DNA from: Lachnospiraceae bacterium
GTDB lineage: Bacteria > Bacillota > Clostridia > Lachnospirales > Lachnospiraceae
Assembly: GCA_900771995.1 (NCBI GenBank)
Contig: CAAGQC010000025.1
Span: forward strand, 1 to 12,370
Length of the DNA: 12,370 bases
Reading direction: 5' to 3'
In this document: positions 1 through 6,966 of the stretch, one piece after another
How positions within the stretch are numbered: the first letter of the stretch is position 1
Layout of the letters: the number at the start of each line of letters is the position of its first letter
Notes under the pieces: generated by a model
What the model saw: only the letters and a program-made list of their open reading frames with translations
Databases searched by the model: none
Told to the model about the DNA's origin: nothing
Made by a program: the position numbers and the translations under genes

Positions 1-72
1 CTGCTGTGGCTCAGTCGGTAGAGCGTCGCATTGGTAGTGCGGAGGTCACGGGTCCGATTCCCGTCAGCAGCT
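1..72 (+). tRNA. tRNA-Thr (anticodon GGT), first base missing at window edge
   Basis: The stretch folds as a full cloverleaf. Acceptor strand 1-6 pairs with 65-70, and base 71 would pair with the missing G1. The D-arm is 9-24, the anticodon stem 26-30/38-42 with loop 31-37, the variable loop 43-47, and the T-arm 48-64. The anticodon GGT (33-35) reads ACC, and ACU by wobble, giving threonine; the C2-G71 pair also fits threonine identity. The discriminator is T (72) and CCA is not encoded, so it must be added by the CCA-adding enzyme. The T-loop reads TCCGATT, so position 55 is C rather than the nearly universal T. The gene probably starts one base before the window. Confidence 0.95.
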
Positions 73-81
73 CTGAATGAT

Positions 82-119
82 AAGTGGAAACCTTGAAAAT
101 ACAAGGTTTCCACTTTTTT
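82..119 (+). terminator. Rho-independent terminator after tRNA-Thr
   Basis: A perfect 14-bp inverted repeat (82-95 with 102-115) encloses a 6-nt loop (AAAATA) and runs into six T residues (114-119). It lies 10 nt after the tRNA and should end the tRNA transcript. The A-rich 5' side of the stem gives it some bidirectional character. Confidence 0.92.
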
Positions 120-133
120 GTTTGCCTGAAAGT

Positions 134-153
134 TTGTAGACAGTTGTAGACAG
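134..153 (+). repeat. 10-bp tandem direct repeat TTGTAGACAG x2
   Basis: Two exact, adjacent copies of TTGTAGACAG lie just after the tRNA terminator. Tandem 10-bp repeats put two copies on the same helix face and are often protein-binding sites. Near a tRNA 3' end they could also be arm-type integrase sites. No integrase gene is visible in the window, so the role is unknown. Confidence 0.5.
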
Positions 154-154
154 C

Positions 155-183
155 TTGAACCGGACAGGAAGTTCAGATATATT
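155..183 (+). promoter_or_regulatory. Candidate sigma-A promoter upstream of the small ORF
   Basis: A TTGAAC box (155-160) and a TATATT box (178-183) are separated by exactly 17 nt. The -10 matches consensus at 5 of 6 positions and the -35 at 4 of 6. It would start a transcript near position 190, ahead of the small ORF and the COG3581-type gene. The -35 begins 2 nt after the tandem TTGTAGACAG repeat, so a protein bound there could affect it. Confidence 0.4.
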
Positions 184-287
184 GCAGGAACGATAGAGGG
201 AACGATGTATTAACATCCGAAATGAAAACAGACAGCCAGAGCGAAGACAGCTTTGTAAGGAATTTCCTGAAAACATATAAGGGGGAC

Positions 288-665
288 ATGGAAACAAAAG
301 AGGAACCGGTCCCAAACAGCACGGATATAAGAAATACCTGTATTTTAATAAACAGGGATGGTCTGGGAAAAAATGATGGAGGGGAATTGAATTTTACCGG
401 AAAATTTCTCGCAGGAGATTTCGGGGATTACATTTGGATCGTAGATACCGGCGATATTCCGGGAAGAACTGACGGAATTAACGGATGCCGTGCTGTTGTG
501 GCAACCATGATAGCTATGGAAACAGAAAAATTTATATGCTATACTAATCATCATCCTGACCACATCTTAACCAGGCTGGTCAGGATATGTCAGTTAACAC
601 AAAAGCGGACACAGACCAATCCGGCAGATAAGGAAACCTATGGGGGAATTGCACAGAGTATGTAA
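288..665 (+). CDS. Unrecognised small protein, possibly a decayed gene
   Basis: An open frame of 125 codons from ATG 288, extendable in frame to ATG 222 (147 aa). I prefer 288 because TAAGGGGG lies just upstream (278-285), whereas 222 has no visible ribosome binding site. The product has no signal peptide, membrane segment or motif that I recognise. Its sequence is AT-richer than its neighbours and does not look strongly coding: a different frame (about 454-508) reads more like ordinary protein (REELTELTDAVLLWQP) before its stop. It overlaps the next gene by 26 nt in another frame. It may be a real lineage-specific gene, the remains of one, or chance. It does not resemble the N-terminal domains expected upstream of a COG3581 domain. 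Confidence 0.28.
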   Translation: METKEEPVPNSTDIRNTCILINRDGLGKNDGGELNFTGKFLAGDFGDYIWIVDTGDIPGRTDGINGCRAVVATMIAMETEKFICYTNHHPDHILTRLVRICQLTQKRTQTNPADKETYGGIAQSM

Positions 666-1887
666 AAATTTCACACGTCATGACAAGAAGACCCGTACGA
701 TCCTGCTGTGCGAGATGCTGGAGTACACGAGTGTTTTCTTGGAGGCGGCGTTCCGGGCGGAGGGGTATTCCTTTGAGACTTTGAAGAATCCGGTGAAAGA
801 CCGGACACTGGCACTTCGGTATATCAGCAATGACTATTGCTATCCGACGGTGCTGATCATAGCACAGTTTCTGGAATATCTGAAAAGCGGGGAGCGGACT
901 CCGGAGGAGATCGCCTTTATGGAACCGCAGGCGGGCGGCGCCTGTAGAGCCGGGAATATTTACAATCTGCTCCAGAGAGTACTGTACCGCATGGCGGAGC
1001 AGGGACGGGAGGAGTATGCACAGATCCCCGTGATCTCCCTAAATCTCATGGGAGAGGAAAAACATACCGGATTTCGCATCACTCCGTCGCTGTTGTCAGG
1101 CGGAATCGCCGCTGGGTGTTACGGGGATCTGCTCATGTGCCTGTATCAGCAGGTGAAGCCCTACGAACAGAACCCGGGAGAGACGGACCGTGTCCGCAGT
1201 CTGGTGGAAAAGAAACTGTGCGATAGCATGGAAAAGCACCAAAACGGCCGACATACCAGAGAACGGAATTACCGGTATGCCTGCGAAGAATTTTCGAAGA
1301 TTCCGGTAAAATCCGGGAAGAAAAAGCGAGTCGGCATCACCGGTGAGATCTATATGAAATATTCCAAGCCTGGCAATGACGATATCGAAAGCTTCCTGCT
1401 TCGGCAGGGGAAGGAACCCTACAGCGGTGGTTTTGTCAACTACTGCCTGTATCTGGTGGACACGGAGCGGTATAAGGCGGAAAAGTATGAGCACAATCCC
1501 GTCCTGGCGAAAGCCTGTGCCTTTGTACTGCACAGACTGTGCGAGGCACAAAAGCATCTTCTTACGGTGATCGGGGAGACGGGGCGGTTTCGGACGGATC
1601 TGCCCTTCCCGGAACTGAAGGAGAAAGTGCAGGGAATTCTGGCAGAAGGCTGCAACACCGGAGACGGCTGGCTGATCGCCGCCGAAGTGATACAATCTAT
1701 CGAAAAGGGCTGCGACAGTGTGCTGATCCTGCATCCCTTCGGGTGCCTGGTCAGCCATGTCTGTGAACGGGGAATTTTACAGCGCCTGCATGCCCGCTAT
1801 CCGGAGGTCAGCATTCAGACCATAGAGTATGATTACGACCAGAGCAAGACACTCCGGGAAAGCCGCATTCTGCTGGCAATTTCTTAG
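640..1887 (+). CDS. Stand-alone COG3581-type domain of acyl-CoA dehydratase activase family
   Basis: The 415-aa protein matches, by recognised motifs, the C-terminal domain (COG3581, 'predicted nucleotide-binding protein, sugar kinase/HSP70/actin superfamily') of clostridial 2-hydroxyacyl-CoA dehydratase activase-related proteins. Visible motifs are NDYCYP (64-69), GGACRAGN (99-106), VSLNL-like ISLNLMG (132-138), VGITGEIYMKY (231-241), NTGDGW (339-344) and HPFGCLVSHV (365-374). The conserved cysteines C67, C102 and C369 are plausible Fe-S ligands; this is inference. In most clostridia the domain sits at the end of a protein of about 1,400 residues, after two BadF/BcrA-type ATPase domains and a DUF2229 region. 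Here those are absent and only the short MGELHRVCKN leader precedes the domain. ATG 640 has an AAGGA site 5 nt upstream. The biochemical role of the domain is unknown; electron delivery to a dehydratase-like partner is a guess. Confidence 0.82.
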   Translation: MGELHRVCKNFTRHDKKTRTILLCEMLEYTSVFLEAAFRAEGYSFETLKNPVKDRTLALRYISNDYCYPTVLIIAQFLEYLKSGERTPEEIAFMEPQAGGACRAGNIYNLLQRVLYRMAEQGREEYAQIPVISLNLMGEEKHTGFRITPSLLSGGIAAGCYGDLLMCLYQQVKPYEQNPGETDRVRSLVEKKLCDSMEKHQNGRHTRERNYRYACEEFSKIPVKSGKKKRVGITGEIYMKYSKPGNDDIESFLLRQGKEPYSGGFVNYCLYLVDTERYKAEKYEHNPVLAKACAFVLHRLCEAQKHLLTVIGETGRFRTDLPFPELKEKVQGILAEGCNTGDGWLIAAEVIQSIEKGCDSVLILHPFGCLVSHVCERGILQRLHARYPEVSIQTIEYDYDQSKTLRESRILLAIS

Positions 1888-1896
1888 ATTGGCAGG

Positions 1897-1925
1897 TTGG
1901 CAGCAGGCTCAGAACATGTTACAAT
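1897..1925 (+). promoter_or_regulatory. Sigma-A promoter for the zinc-ribbon membrane protein gene
   Basis: TTGGCA (1897-1902) and TACAAT (1920-1925) are separated by exactly 17 nt, each matching consensus at 5 of 6 positions. The predicted start near 1932 gives a leader of about 36 nt before ATG 1968. No terminator is seen between the preceding stop at 1887 and this promoter. Confidence 0.72.
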
Positions 1926-1967
1926 AAAAAGAAATAACTTTTAAATGTGTATTTTCAGGAGGGGAAC

Positions 1968-2813
1968 ATGAAGATAAAATGCGATTGGTGTGGCAGCTGG
2001 ATCAACGACTTCGATCAGGTCTGCCCGAATTGTGGAGGAGTAAACAACAACTATAACCGTCATGCCAGCGGTGTGCCTCAGACTATTGAGGAACTGAAGG
2101 CCTGGGCGAAGGAGATGAATCTTCCGCTGGAGGAGATGCGGACCTTTATCGGGGAGGATTATAAGGGAGCCAAAGCCTTCGGTATTTACAAGGATGAGAC
2201 CGATGGCACCTTTGTTGTCTATAAGAACAAAGAGGATGGCACCCGGGCGGTACGCTACAAGGGTTCTGACGAAGCCTATGCGGTCAACGAACTCTACCAG
2301 AAGATGAAGGAGCGGGTGGCAGTGCAGAAGGCACATCAGCAGCCGAAAGCCGCAAAACCGGTTCCAAGCGCTTCTGTTTCTGCGCGGCAAAAGCAATCGG
2401 AGAAAAGCTTGTCAAAAGCACTTTTTTCCATTTGCCTGATAACAATACTGGCGATCATATCCTTGTCCGTTATTTTTACACTCATCGAGGAAAGCGGACC
2501 GGATACCGGTTACTATACTTATGGAGACCAGAGCTATTACTATTATTCCGGGGACTGGTACGAGTGGGAGAATGATTCCTGGCAATATGCACCGTATGAA
2601 TCCTGGATGGAGAGTGATTACAACAATTACTACGATTCCTACAGCTATGACAGCGATGCGGAATATGAGGATTTTGAGGATTCGTCCTATTACACTCCTT
2701 ATGAATACAGCAGCGATAATGACAGCGACTGGGATGATGACAGCTGGGATTCCGGATGGGATTCCAACGACAGCTGGGACTCCGGATACGATGACTGGGG
2801 TTCTGACTGGTAA
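1968..2813 (+). CDS. Zinc-ribbon, single-pass membrane protein with Tyr/Asp/Ser/Trp-rich tail
   Basis: The 281-aa protein begins with a zinc ribbon: C5xxC8 and C19xxC22 (CDWCG, CPNCG). A conserved-looking domain of unknown function follows (about 36-115, including RTFIGEDYKGAKAFGIY). Next comes a Lys/Gln/Ala/Ser linker (116-150), one hydrophobic helix (about 151-173), and a 104-residue tail made mostly of Y, D, S, W, E and G. After K150 there is no Lys or Arg at all, so the positive-inside rule places the zinc ribbon in the cytoplasm and the acidic aromatic tail outside. ATG 1968 is chosen because AGGAGGGG (1957-1964) sits just ahead; a GTG at 1947 in the same frame would put that site inside the gene. 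The gene is monocistronic, with its own promoter and terminator. Function is unknown; sensing or cell-surface binding is only a suggestion. Confidence 0.85.
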   Translation: MKIKCDWCGSWINDFDQVCPNCGGVNNNYNRHASGVPQTIEELKAWAKEMNLPLEEMRTFIGEDYKGAKAFGIYKDETDGTFVVYKNKEDGTRAVRYKGSDEAYAVNELYQKMKERVAVQKAHQQPKAAKPVPSASVSARQKQSEKSLSKALFSICLITILAIISLSVIFTLIEESGPDTGYYTYGDQSYYYYSGDWYEWENDSWQYAPYESWMESDYNNYYDSYSYDSDAEYEDFEDSSYYTPYEYSSDNDSDWDDDSWDSGWDSNDSWDSGYDDWGSDW

Positions 2814-2833
2814 AATGTGATTTAGAATACATA

Positions 2834-2875
2834 CAAAGGAAGTCTTTGACAGGCTTCCTTTGCTTTTTCTTTTTT
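2834..2875 (+). terminator. Rho-independent terminator after the zinc-ribbon gene
   Basis: CAAAGGAAG (2834-2842) pairs with CTTCCTTTG (2854-2862), extendable by T-G and C-G pairs to 11 bp with a 7-nt loop. Two T runs follow (2864-2868 and 2870-2875). It lies 20 nt after the stop codon and separates this gene from the HelD-like gene. Confidence 0.85.
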
Positions 2876-2897
2876 ATGGTTTTGAACAGGAGAGAAC

Positions 2898-5876
2898 ATG
2901 AGCAGTTTACCCGGTATTACGAGGCAGGATGAGGAAAAAAGATTACAGCATACCTTAGAGATCGCACAGCGCAAGGTGGATGCCAACAGGCAGAGCGTAC
3001 AGGCGCTGGCGGAGGAACTGCATGCCATGCAGGAGGAATTCGACGAGAACGACAAGGAAGCCCAGACCCTGTGGCACAATGCGGATGCCCGGTTCAAGTT
3101 TGTGAACCAGGATCTGCGCCGGGCGGAACAGGCGAGGAAAAAGCCCTACTTCGGCAGAATTGATTTCCGGGACAAAAAATTAAAAAAGGATGAGGTCTAC
3201 TATATCGGCAGAAGCGTCATCGCGGACAATCCGGCCGAACCGGAGGTCATCGACTGGAGAGCTCCCATTGCCAGTGTCTATTACGATGCCGCGCTGGGGG
3301 ATGTCTCTTATTCCGTGAAGGGGGAGGGAAAATACGACATCACCCTGTCCAGAAAGCGCACCTATGAGATCGAAAACGACGAACTGAAGGATTTCTATGA
3401 TTCGGATGTGGTGGCCAATGACGAACTGTTGACAAAATATCTGGCCCGGAACAAAAAGGCGGTGCTGGGCGAGATCATTGCCACGATCCAGCAGGAGCAG
3501 AACGAGGTCATCCGCAAAAAGCCCCAGCACAACATGATCGTGCAGGGAGCGGCAGGCTCCGGCAAGACCACAGTGGCCATGCACCGCATTTCGTATATTT
3601 TATATAATTACGAGCAGGAATTTGCCCCGGAGGATTTTTACATAGTAGGAAGCAATCAGGTGCTCCTAAACTATATCACGGGAGTGCTGCCGGAACTGAA
3701 TGTCTACGGTGTCTCCCAGATGACCATGGAGCAGTTGTTTGTAAGACTTTTGTACGAAGACTGGGACAAGTCCTATGAGATCAGGCCGGTGGTCAAAGGC
3801 GTGACACCGGCGGTGAAAGGAACGCTTGCCTGGTTTAAGGAGTTGGAGAATTTCTGCCTGCGTTATGAATACCGTGTGATCCCCAGAGAGGATGTGGTGA
3901 TCGAAAAGACCGGCAAAGTGTTGCTGGACCGGGCCACCATTACGCGCCTCCTGAAAGAGACTCAGAATCTGTCCCGGGCGGACAAGATCAGCAGACTGAC
4001 CGATTATCTCATGGCCCGTCTGGAAAATGAACTCAGCGGAAAATATTATTCTTATACCCAGGCGGAAAAGCAGAAACTGAAACATTATTACGAGACTTAT
4101 TTCGGAAAACGGGAATGGAAGGGCTCGGTGGCGGAACTCTATGAGCAGTTCCTAAAGGAAGAACAGGAAAAGGAGTTCCCCGTCATAATGCCGGAGGGCA
4201 GTTACGATGTCTATGACTTGGCAGCCATGGCGTACCTCTATAAGCGTATCAAGGAAGATAAGGTGATCCGGGAGGCCGGGCATGTGGTAATCGATGAAGC
4301 CCAGGATTTCGGCATGATGGCCTATGCGTCCTTAAAATACTGTCTGAGCAAATGTACTTATACGATCATGGGAGATGTGGCGCAGAATATTTCCGACCGC
4401 TATGGCCTCAACGACTGGACGGAACTGCGGAAACTGATGTTGCCCGGAGAATTCGATTATTTCGGCATCTTGCAGAAAAGCTATCGTAACACAGTGGAAA
4501 TCTCGGAATTTGCCACGGACATTTTATATCACGGAAGTTTCCCGATCTATCCTGTGGAGCCCATCATCCGTCACGGGGAACCGGTTACGGTGAAAAAATG
4601 TGCGGATTTTACAGAACAGGCGACGCAGGCGGAGCAGATCATCAAGGTATGGCAGAGCAAGGGACTGGACACCATTGCCGTGGTCTGCATTGACGAAGCG
4701 GAAGCACAGGAAGTAACGGCAGCCTTACAGGGCAGCGTGGAACTGAATACCGGCGATGCAGGAAAATGGGAGATCGGCGAGGGCGTCATGGTACTTCCGT
4801 TAAAATATACCAAGGGACTGGAATTCGATGCGGTGCTGATCTTCAATGCTTCGGAGGAGGGTTATCCGGTGGAAGACGGGTATGTGAAGCAACTGTATGT
4901 GGCTGCCACCAGAGCCCTGCATGAACTGACGGTATTGTACCGTGGAAAACTCACCGGTCTGATCGCAGACCCCGTATCCCCGGAGCAGAAGCAGAGAATG
5001 CGACTTGCCGCAGATGCCCAGAAGAAGCCGGTGAAAGCAGTGAAAAAACCGGCAGAGCCGGAGAAGACCAAAGAGGAGATCTACAGACAGCGGGCACAGG
5101 AAGCGGAAAAGGAGAGGCTTTCGAGAGAGCGGTACGGACCGAAGAAGATCATCGTGACAGGAAACGGTAATACGGGAAGAACGACCGGCAGACAGGAGCC
5201 GCGGATGGCCGAAAATAACGGCGAGTATGGCGATATGCCGGATGCCAAAACACTATTGCCCGCCGGACATTCCCGGATCGACTGTGCGGTGCGCATGGTC
5301 ATGAAGGGCAAGGGCTATGTGGACCTTCTGAGCAGCTACGGAACCTTGCGGATCACGCCCCTTGCGGCGGATCTGTTCCGTATTTGCTTTGCCAAAGGCC
5401 AATGTCGTGAGTTCCCGAAGGCGGCGGTGGCGGCAGCAGGAGACCTCAGATGCACGGTGCGGGAGAATCCTTCCCTGGTGGAAATTACGGCGGGATACGC
5501 GCAGATTCGTGTGGATAAGAAGACCGGAGCATTGACATTTTTAAATACACAGGGTAAGATTCTGCTGACGGAACGAAGCAGAGAACCCAGACAACTTGGG
5601 GAGAAAAAGAACTGGAGCTTTTTTGACTGGAAAAAGGATGAGGTTCTGATCGCCGGAGGGATCGGGGCACCCAGAACCCTGAAGATAGGAAATTCTGCTG
5701 TGTATTTTTCCTATGGAAGAGAGGATGACAGATATCCGGTGCTGGCTTCGTCCAAAGGATACGAGATGATTTTCCCCGGAGGGAGCCGGGTGCTGTGCTG
5801 CAACATAGCCATGTACGGAACCTATATTTCCATGGAAGAGACAGAGATCATTGATTACTATTTACGTGCAAAGTGA
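2898..5876 (+). CDS. HelD-like RNA polymerase-recycling ATPase fused to a GH31 N-terminal-like domain
   Basis: The first ~690 of 992 residues form a HelD/UvrD-type superfamily 1 ATPase. A charged coiled-coil region (about 8-80) is followed by Walker A GAAGSGKTT (217-225), Walker B VVIDEAQD (463-470), GDVAQN (492-497), SYRN (528-531), YTKGLEFD (637-644) and YVAATRA (667-673). HelD proteins strip stalled RNA polymerase from DNA using ATP, with the coiled coil entering the secondary channel; that role is inferred from the family. A basic/acidic linker (690-790) follows. Residues about 790-992 then resemble the N-terminal beta-sandwich of GH31 alpha-glycosidases (GTLRITPLAADLFRI, VDKKTGALTF..QGKILLTE, YPVLASSKGYEMIF, final IDYYLRAK). 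The protein stops where the GH31 catalytic barrel would begin, so no glycosidase activity is expected. B. subtilis HelD is about 774 aa and lacks this module. AGGAGA precedes ATG 2898. The HAD gene follows after 11 nt. Confidence 0.9.
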   Translation: MSSLPGITRQDEEKRLQHTLEIAQRKVDANRQSVQALAEELHAMQEEFDENDKEAQTLWHNADARFKFVNQDLRRAEQARKKPYFGRIDFRDKKLKKDEVYYIGRSVIADNPAEPEVIDWRAPIASVYYDAALGDVSYSVKGEGKYDITLSRKRTYEIENDELKDFYDSDVVANDELLTKYLARNKKAVLGEIIATIQQEQNEVIRKKPQHNMIVQGAAGSGKTTVAMHRISYILYNYEQEFAPEDFYIVGSNQVLLNYITGVLPELNVYGVSQMTMEQLFVRLLYEDWDKSYEIRPVVKGVTPAVKGTLAWFKELENFCLRYEYRVIPREDVVIEKTGKVLLDRATITRLLKETQNLSRADKISRLTDYLMARLENELSGKYYSYTQAEKQKLKHYYETYFGKREWKGSVAELYEQFLKEEQEKEFPVIMPEGSYDVYDLAAMAYLYKRIKEDKVIREAGHVVIDEAQDFGMMAYASLKYCLSKCTYTIMGDVAQNISDRYGLNDWTELRKLMLPGEFDYFGILQKSYRNTVEISEFATDILYHGSFPIYPVEPIIRHGEPVTVKKCADFTEQATQAEQIIKVWQSKGLDTIAVVCIDEAEAQEVTAALQGSVELNTGDAGKWEIGEGVMVLPLKYTKGLEFDAVLIFNASEEGYPVEDGYVKQLYVAATRALHELTVLYRGKLTGLIADPVSPEQKQRMRLAADAQKKPVKAVKKPAEPEKTKEEIYRQRAQEAEKERLSRERYGPKKIIVTGNGNTGRTTGRQEPRMAENNGEYGDMPDAKTLLPAGHSRIDCAVRMVMKGKGYVDLLSSYGTLRITPLAADLFRICFAKGQCREFPKAAVAAAGDLRCTVRENPSLVEITAGYAQIRVDKKTGALTFLNTQGKILLTERSREPRQLGEKKNWSFFDWKKDEVLIAGGIGAPRTLKIGNSAVYFSYGREDDRYPVLASSKGYEMIFPGGSRVLCCNIAMYGTYISMEETEIIDYYLRAK
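5194..5207 (+). promoter_or_regulatory. Possible internal ribosome binding site and start (Met770) in the HelD-like gene
   Basis: AGGAG (5194-5198) lies 6 nt before an in-frame ATG (5205-5207) encoding Met770, inside the linker just ahead of the GH31-N-like module. If used, it would yield a separate 223-aa protein ending at the same stop (5876). AGGAG occurs often by chance in this purine-rich genome, so the evidence is positional only. Confidence 0.35.
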
Positions 5877-5887
5877 TAAGGAGAACT

Positions 5888-6574
5888 ATGAAGACAACAA
5901 TAACCGCAGTGGTATTTGATATGGACGGTGTCCTTTTTGATACCGAGAGAATGTACATGGAGTGCTGGAGAGAAGCAGCCGCGCCTACGGGGCTTAAAAA
6001 CGTGGATGAGATCTCCAAAGCCTGTATCGGAAGGACCCTGCAGGGCACGAAGGAAGTGTTCGAGGCAGCGAAGGCAGAGCAGGGCATCGATGTCTCTTTT
6101 GAAAAATTACATGAGGACTGCAGCCGGAGATTTAAGGAAAAGGAAGAGCGGGATGGTCTCCCGGAGAAGCCTGGGGTGCATGAGATCCTGGAATATCTGA
6201 AGCAGAACAGGATTCCTGTGGCTCTGGCATCCTCCACGAGAAAAGCAGCAGTCATGGAGCATCTGGACAGAGCGGGGATCACGGCATATTTTGAAAAAAT
6301 CGTCTGCGGGGACATGGTGGAAAACGGCAAGCCCGCACCGGATATTTATGTAAAGGCCTGTGAGGAACTGGGCGTGGAACCCGGACAGGCACTGGCAGTG
6401 GAGGATTCCTTCAACGGTATCCGATCCGCCTATGCGGCAGGCTTATATACGGTGATGGTGCCGGACCAGCTGCCGCCCACAGAAGAGATTCTTACGCTGG
6501 TAGATAAAAAGTGTGACAGCCTGACAGAGCTTCAGGCACAGCTGACGGAGCTTTTGGCGGTGTGCGGGGACTGA
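5888..6574 (+). CDS. HAD-family hydrolase, beta-phosphoglucomutase-like
   Basis: The 228-aa protein has all four HAD motifs. Motif I is DMDGVLFDTE (11-20; nucleophile D11, acid/base D13), motif II S115/S116 in ALASSTR, motif III K148 in NGKPAPD, and motif IV E172/D173 in VEDSFNGI. The segment between motifs I and II (about 20-95) is a helical C1-type cap, as in beta-phosphoglucomutase and small-molecule phosphatases (subfamily IA). The substrate cannot be read from sequence; a sugar phosphate is most likely. ATG 5888 follows AAGGAG (5878-5883), only 11 nt after the HelD-like stop, so the two are probably co-transcribed. A GTG at 5873 is in frame but overlaps the upstream gene and would bury the ribosome binding site. 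Convergent with the cupin gene 3 nt beyond. Confidence 0.9.
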   Translation: MKTTITAVVFDMDGVLFDTERMYMECWREAAAPTGLKNVDEISKACIGRTLQGTKEVFEAAKAEQGIDVSFEKLHEDCSRRFKEKEERDGLPEKPGVHEILEYLKQNRIPVALASSTRKAAVMEHLDRAGITAYFEKIVCGDMVENGKPAPDIYVKACEELGVEPGQALAVEDSFNGIRSAYAAGLYTVMVPDQLPPTEEILTLVDKKCDSLTELQAQLTELLAVCGD

Positions 6575-6577
6575 GGA

Positions 6578-6910
6578 TCATTCTACTGCGGCATGGAACC
6601 ACAGTACCTTACAGCAGTCACAGGAGGGATCCCGCCGGATCACATGATTCGTGTGAGCAGGTACCATAAAGGCGGTACCGGGCAGCAGAGGGATTTCTTC
6701 GCCATCGACGAGAGCATATCCTTTTCCGTCCAATACGAAGAAGCCTTCCTGATCGTCATGCTTTTGCGGCATGTGATATTCGGTGCTGCGATAGAGGGAT
6801 ACGCCCATACGACAACCTTTTACACACCCCTGGTTTTCATCTAACAGAGTGTGTCCGGTGCGTTCGGGCATTTGCGCTATCATGGAATCTAAAGTAGTAT
6901 AAGGAATCAT
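6578..6910 (-). CDS. Small single-domain cupin protein
   Basis: The 110-aa minus-strand protein has both cupin motifs. Motif 1 spans 46-62, with H51, E55 and G62 in canonical spacing (HDDQE...G). Motif 2 spans 77-89, PGTAFMVPAHTNH, with H89. The first His of the usual HxH pair is Gln (Q49), with H46 nearby, so metal binding may use an altered ligand set. The C-terminus carries a CDCC cluster (97-100). Small cupins of this type bind sugars, aromatic acids or other small ligands, or act as isomerases; the ligand here is unknown. GAAAGG sits 7 nt ahead of the start on the minus strand. The gene ends 3 nt from the HAD gene's stop with no terminator hairpin between. It is the only minus-strand gene in the window. 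Confidence 0.85.
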   Translation of the reverse strand: MIPYTTLDSMIAQMPERTGHTLLDENQGCVKGCRMGVSLYRSTEYHMPQKHDDQEGFFVLDGKGYALVDGEEIPLLPGTAFMVPAHTNHVIRRDPSCDCCKVLWFHAAVE

Positions 6911-6966
6911 TTGTATGCCTTTCTATGAATGTAATGTAACGATTCAGTTACCATATTTTTAACAAT

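Noticed and set aside
64..315. Minus-strand 83-codon frame running into the tRNA terminator
   Set aside because: It overlaps the terminator stem and tRNA end, and its composition is not protein-like.
1096..1758. 220-codon open frame on the minus strand
   Set aside because: It lies wholly inside the COG3581-type gene, has no ribosome binding site or recognisable motif, and is explained by the codon bias of the sense gene.
2482..2832. 116-codon minus-strand frame rich in His, Arg, Ser and Asn
   Set aside because: It is the complement of the Tyr/Asp/Ser repeat tail; the low complexity is inherited from the sense strand.
2846..2851. Perfect TTGACA as a -35 box for the HelD-like gene
   Set aside because: It sits in the terminator loop, and no acceptable -10 follows at 16-18 nt (only T runs); the nearest TTTTAT is 20 nt away.
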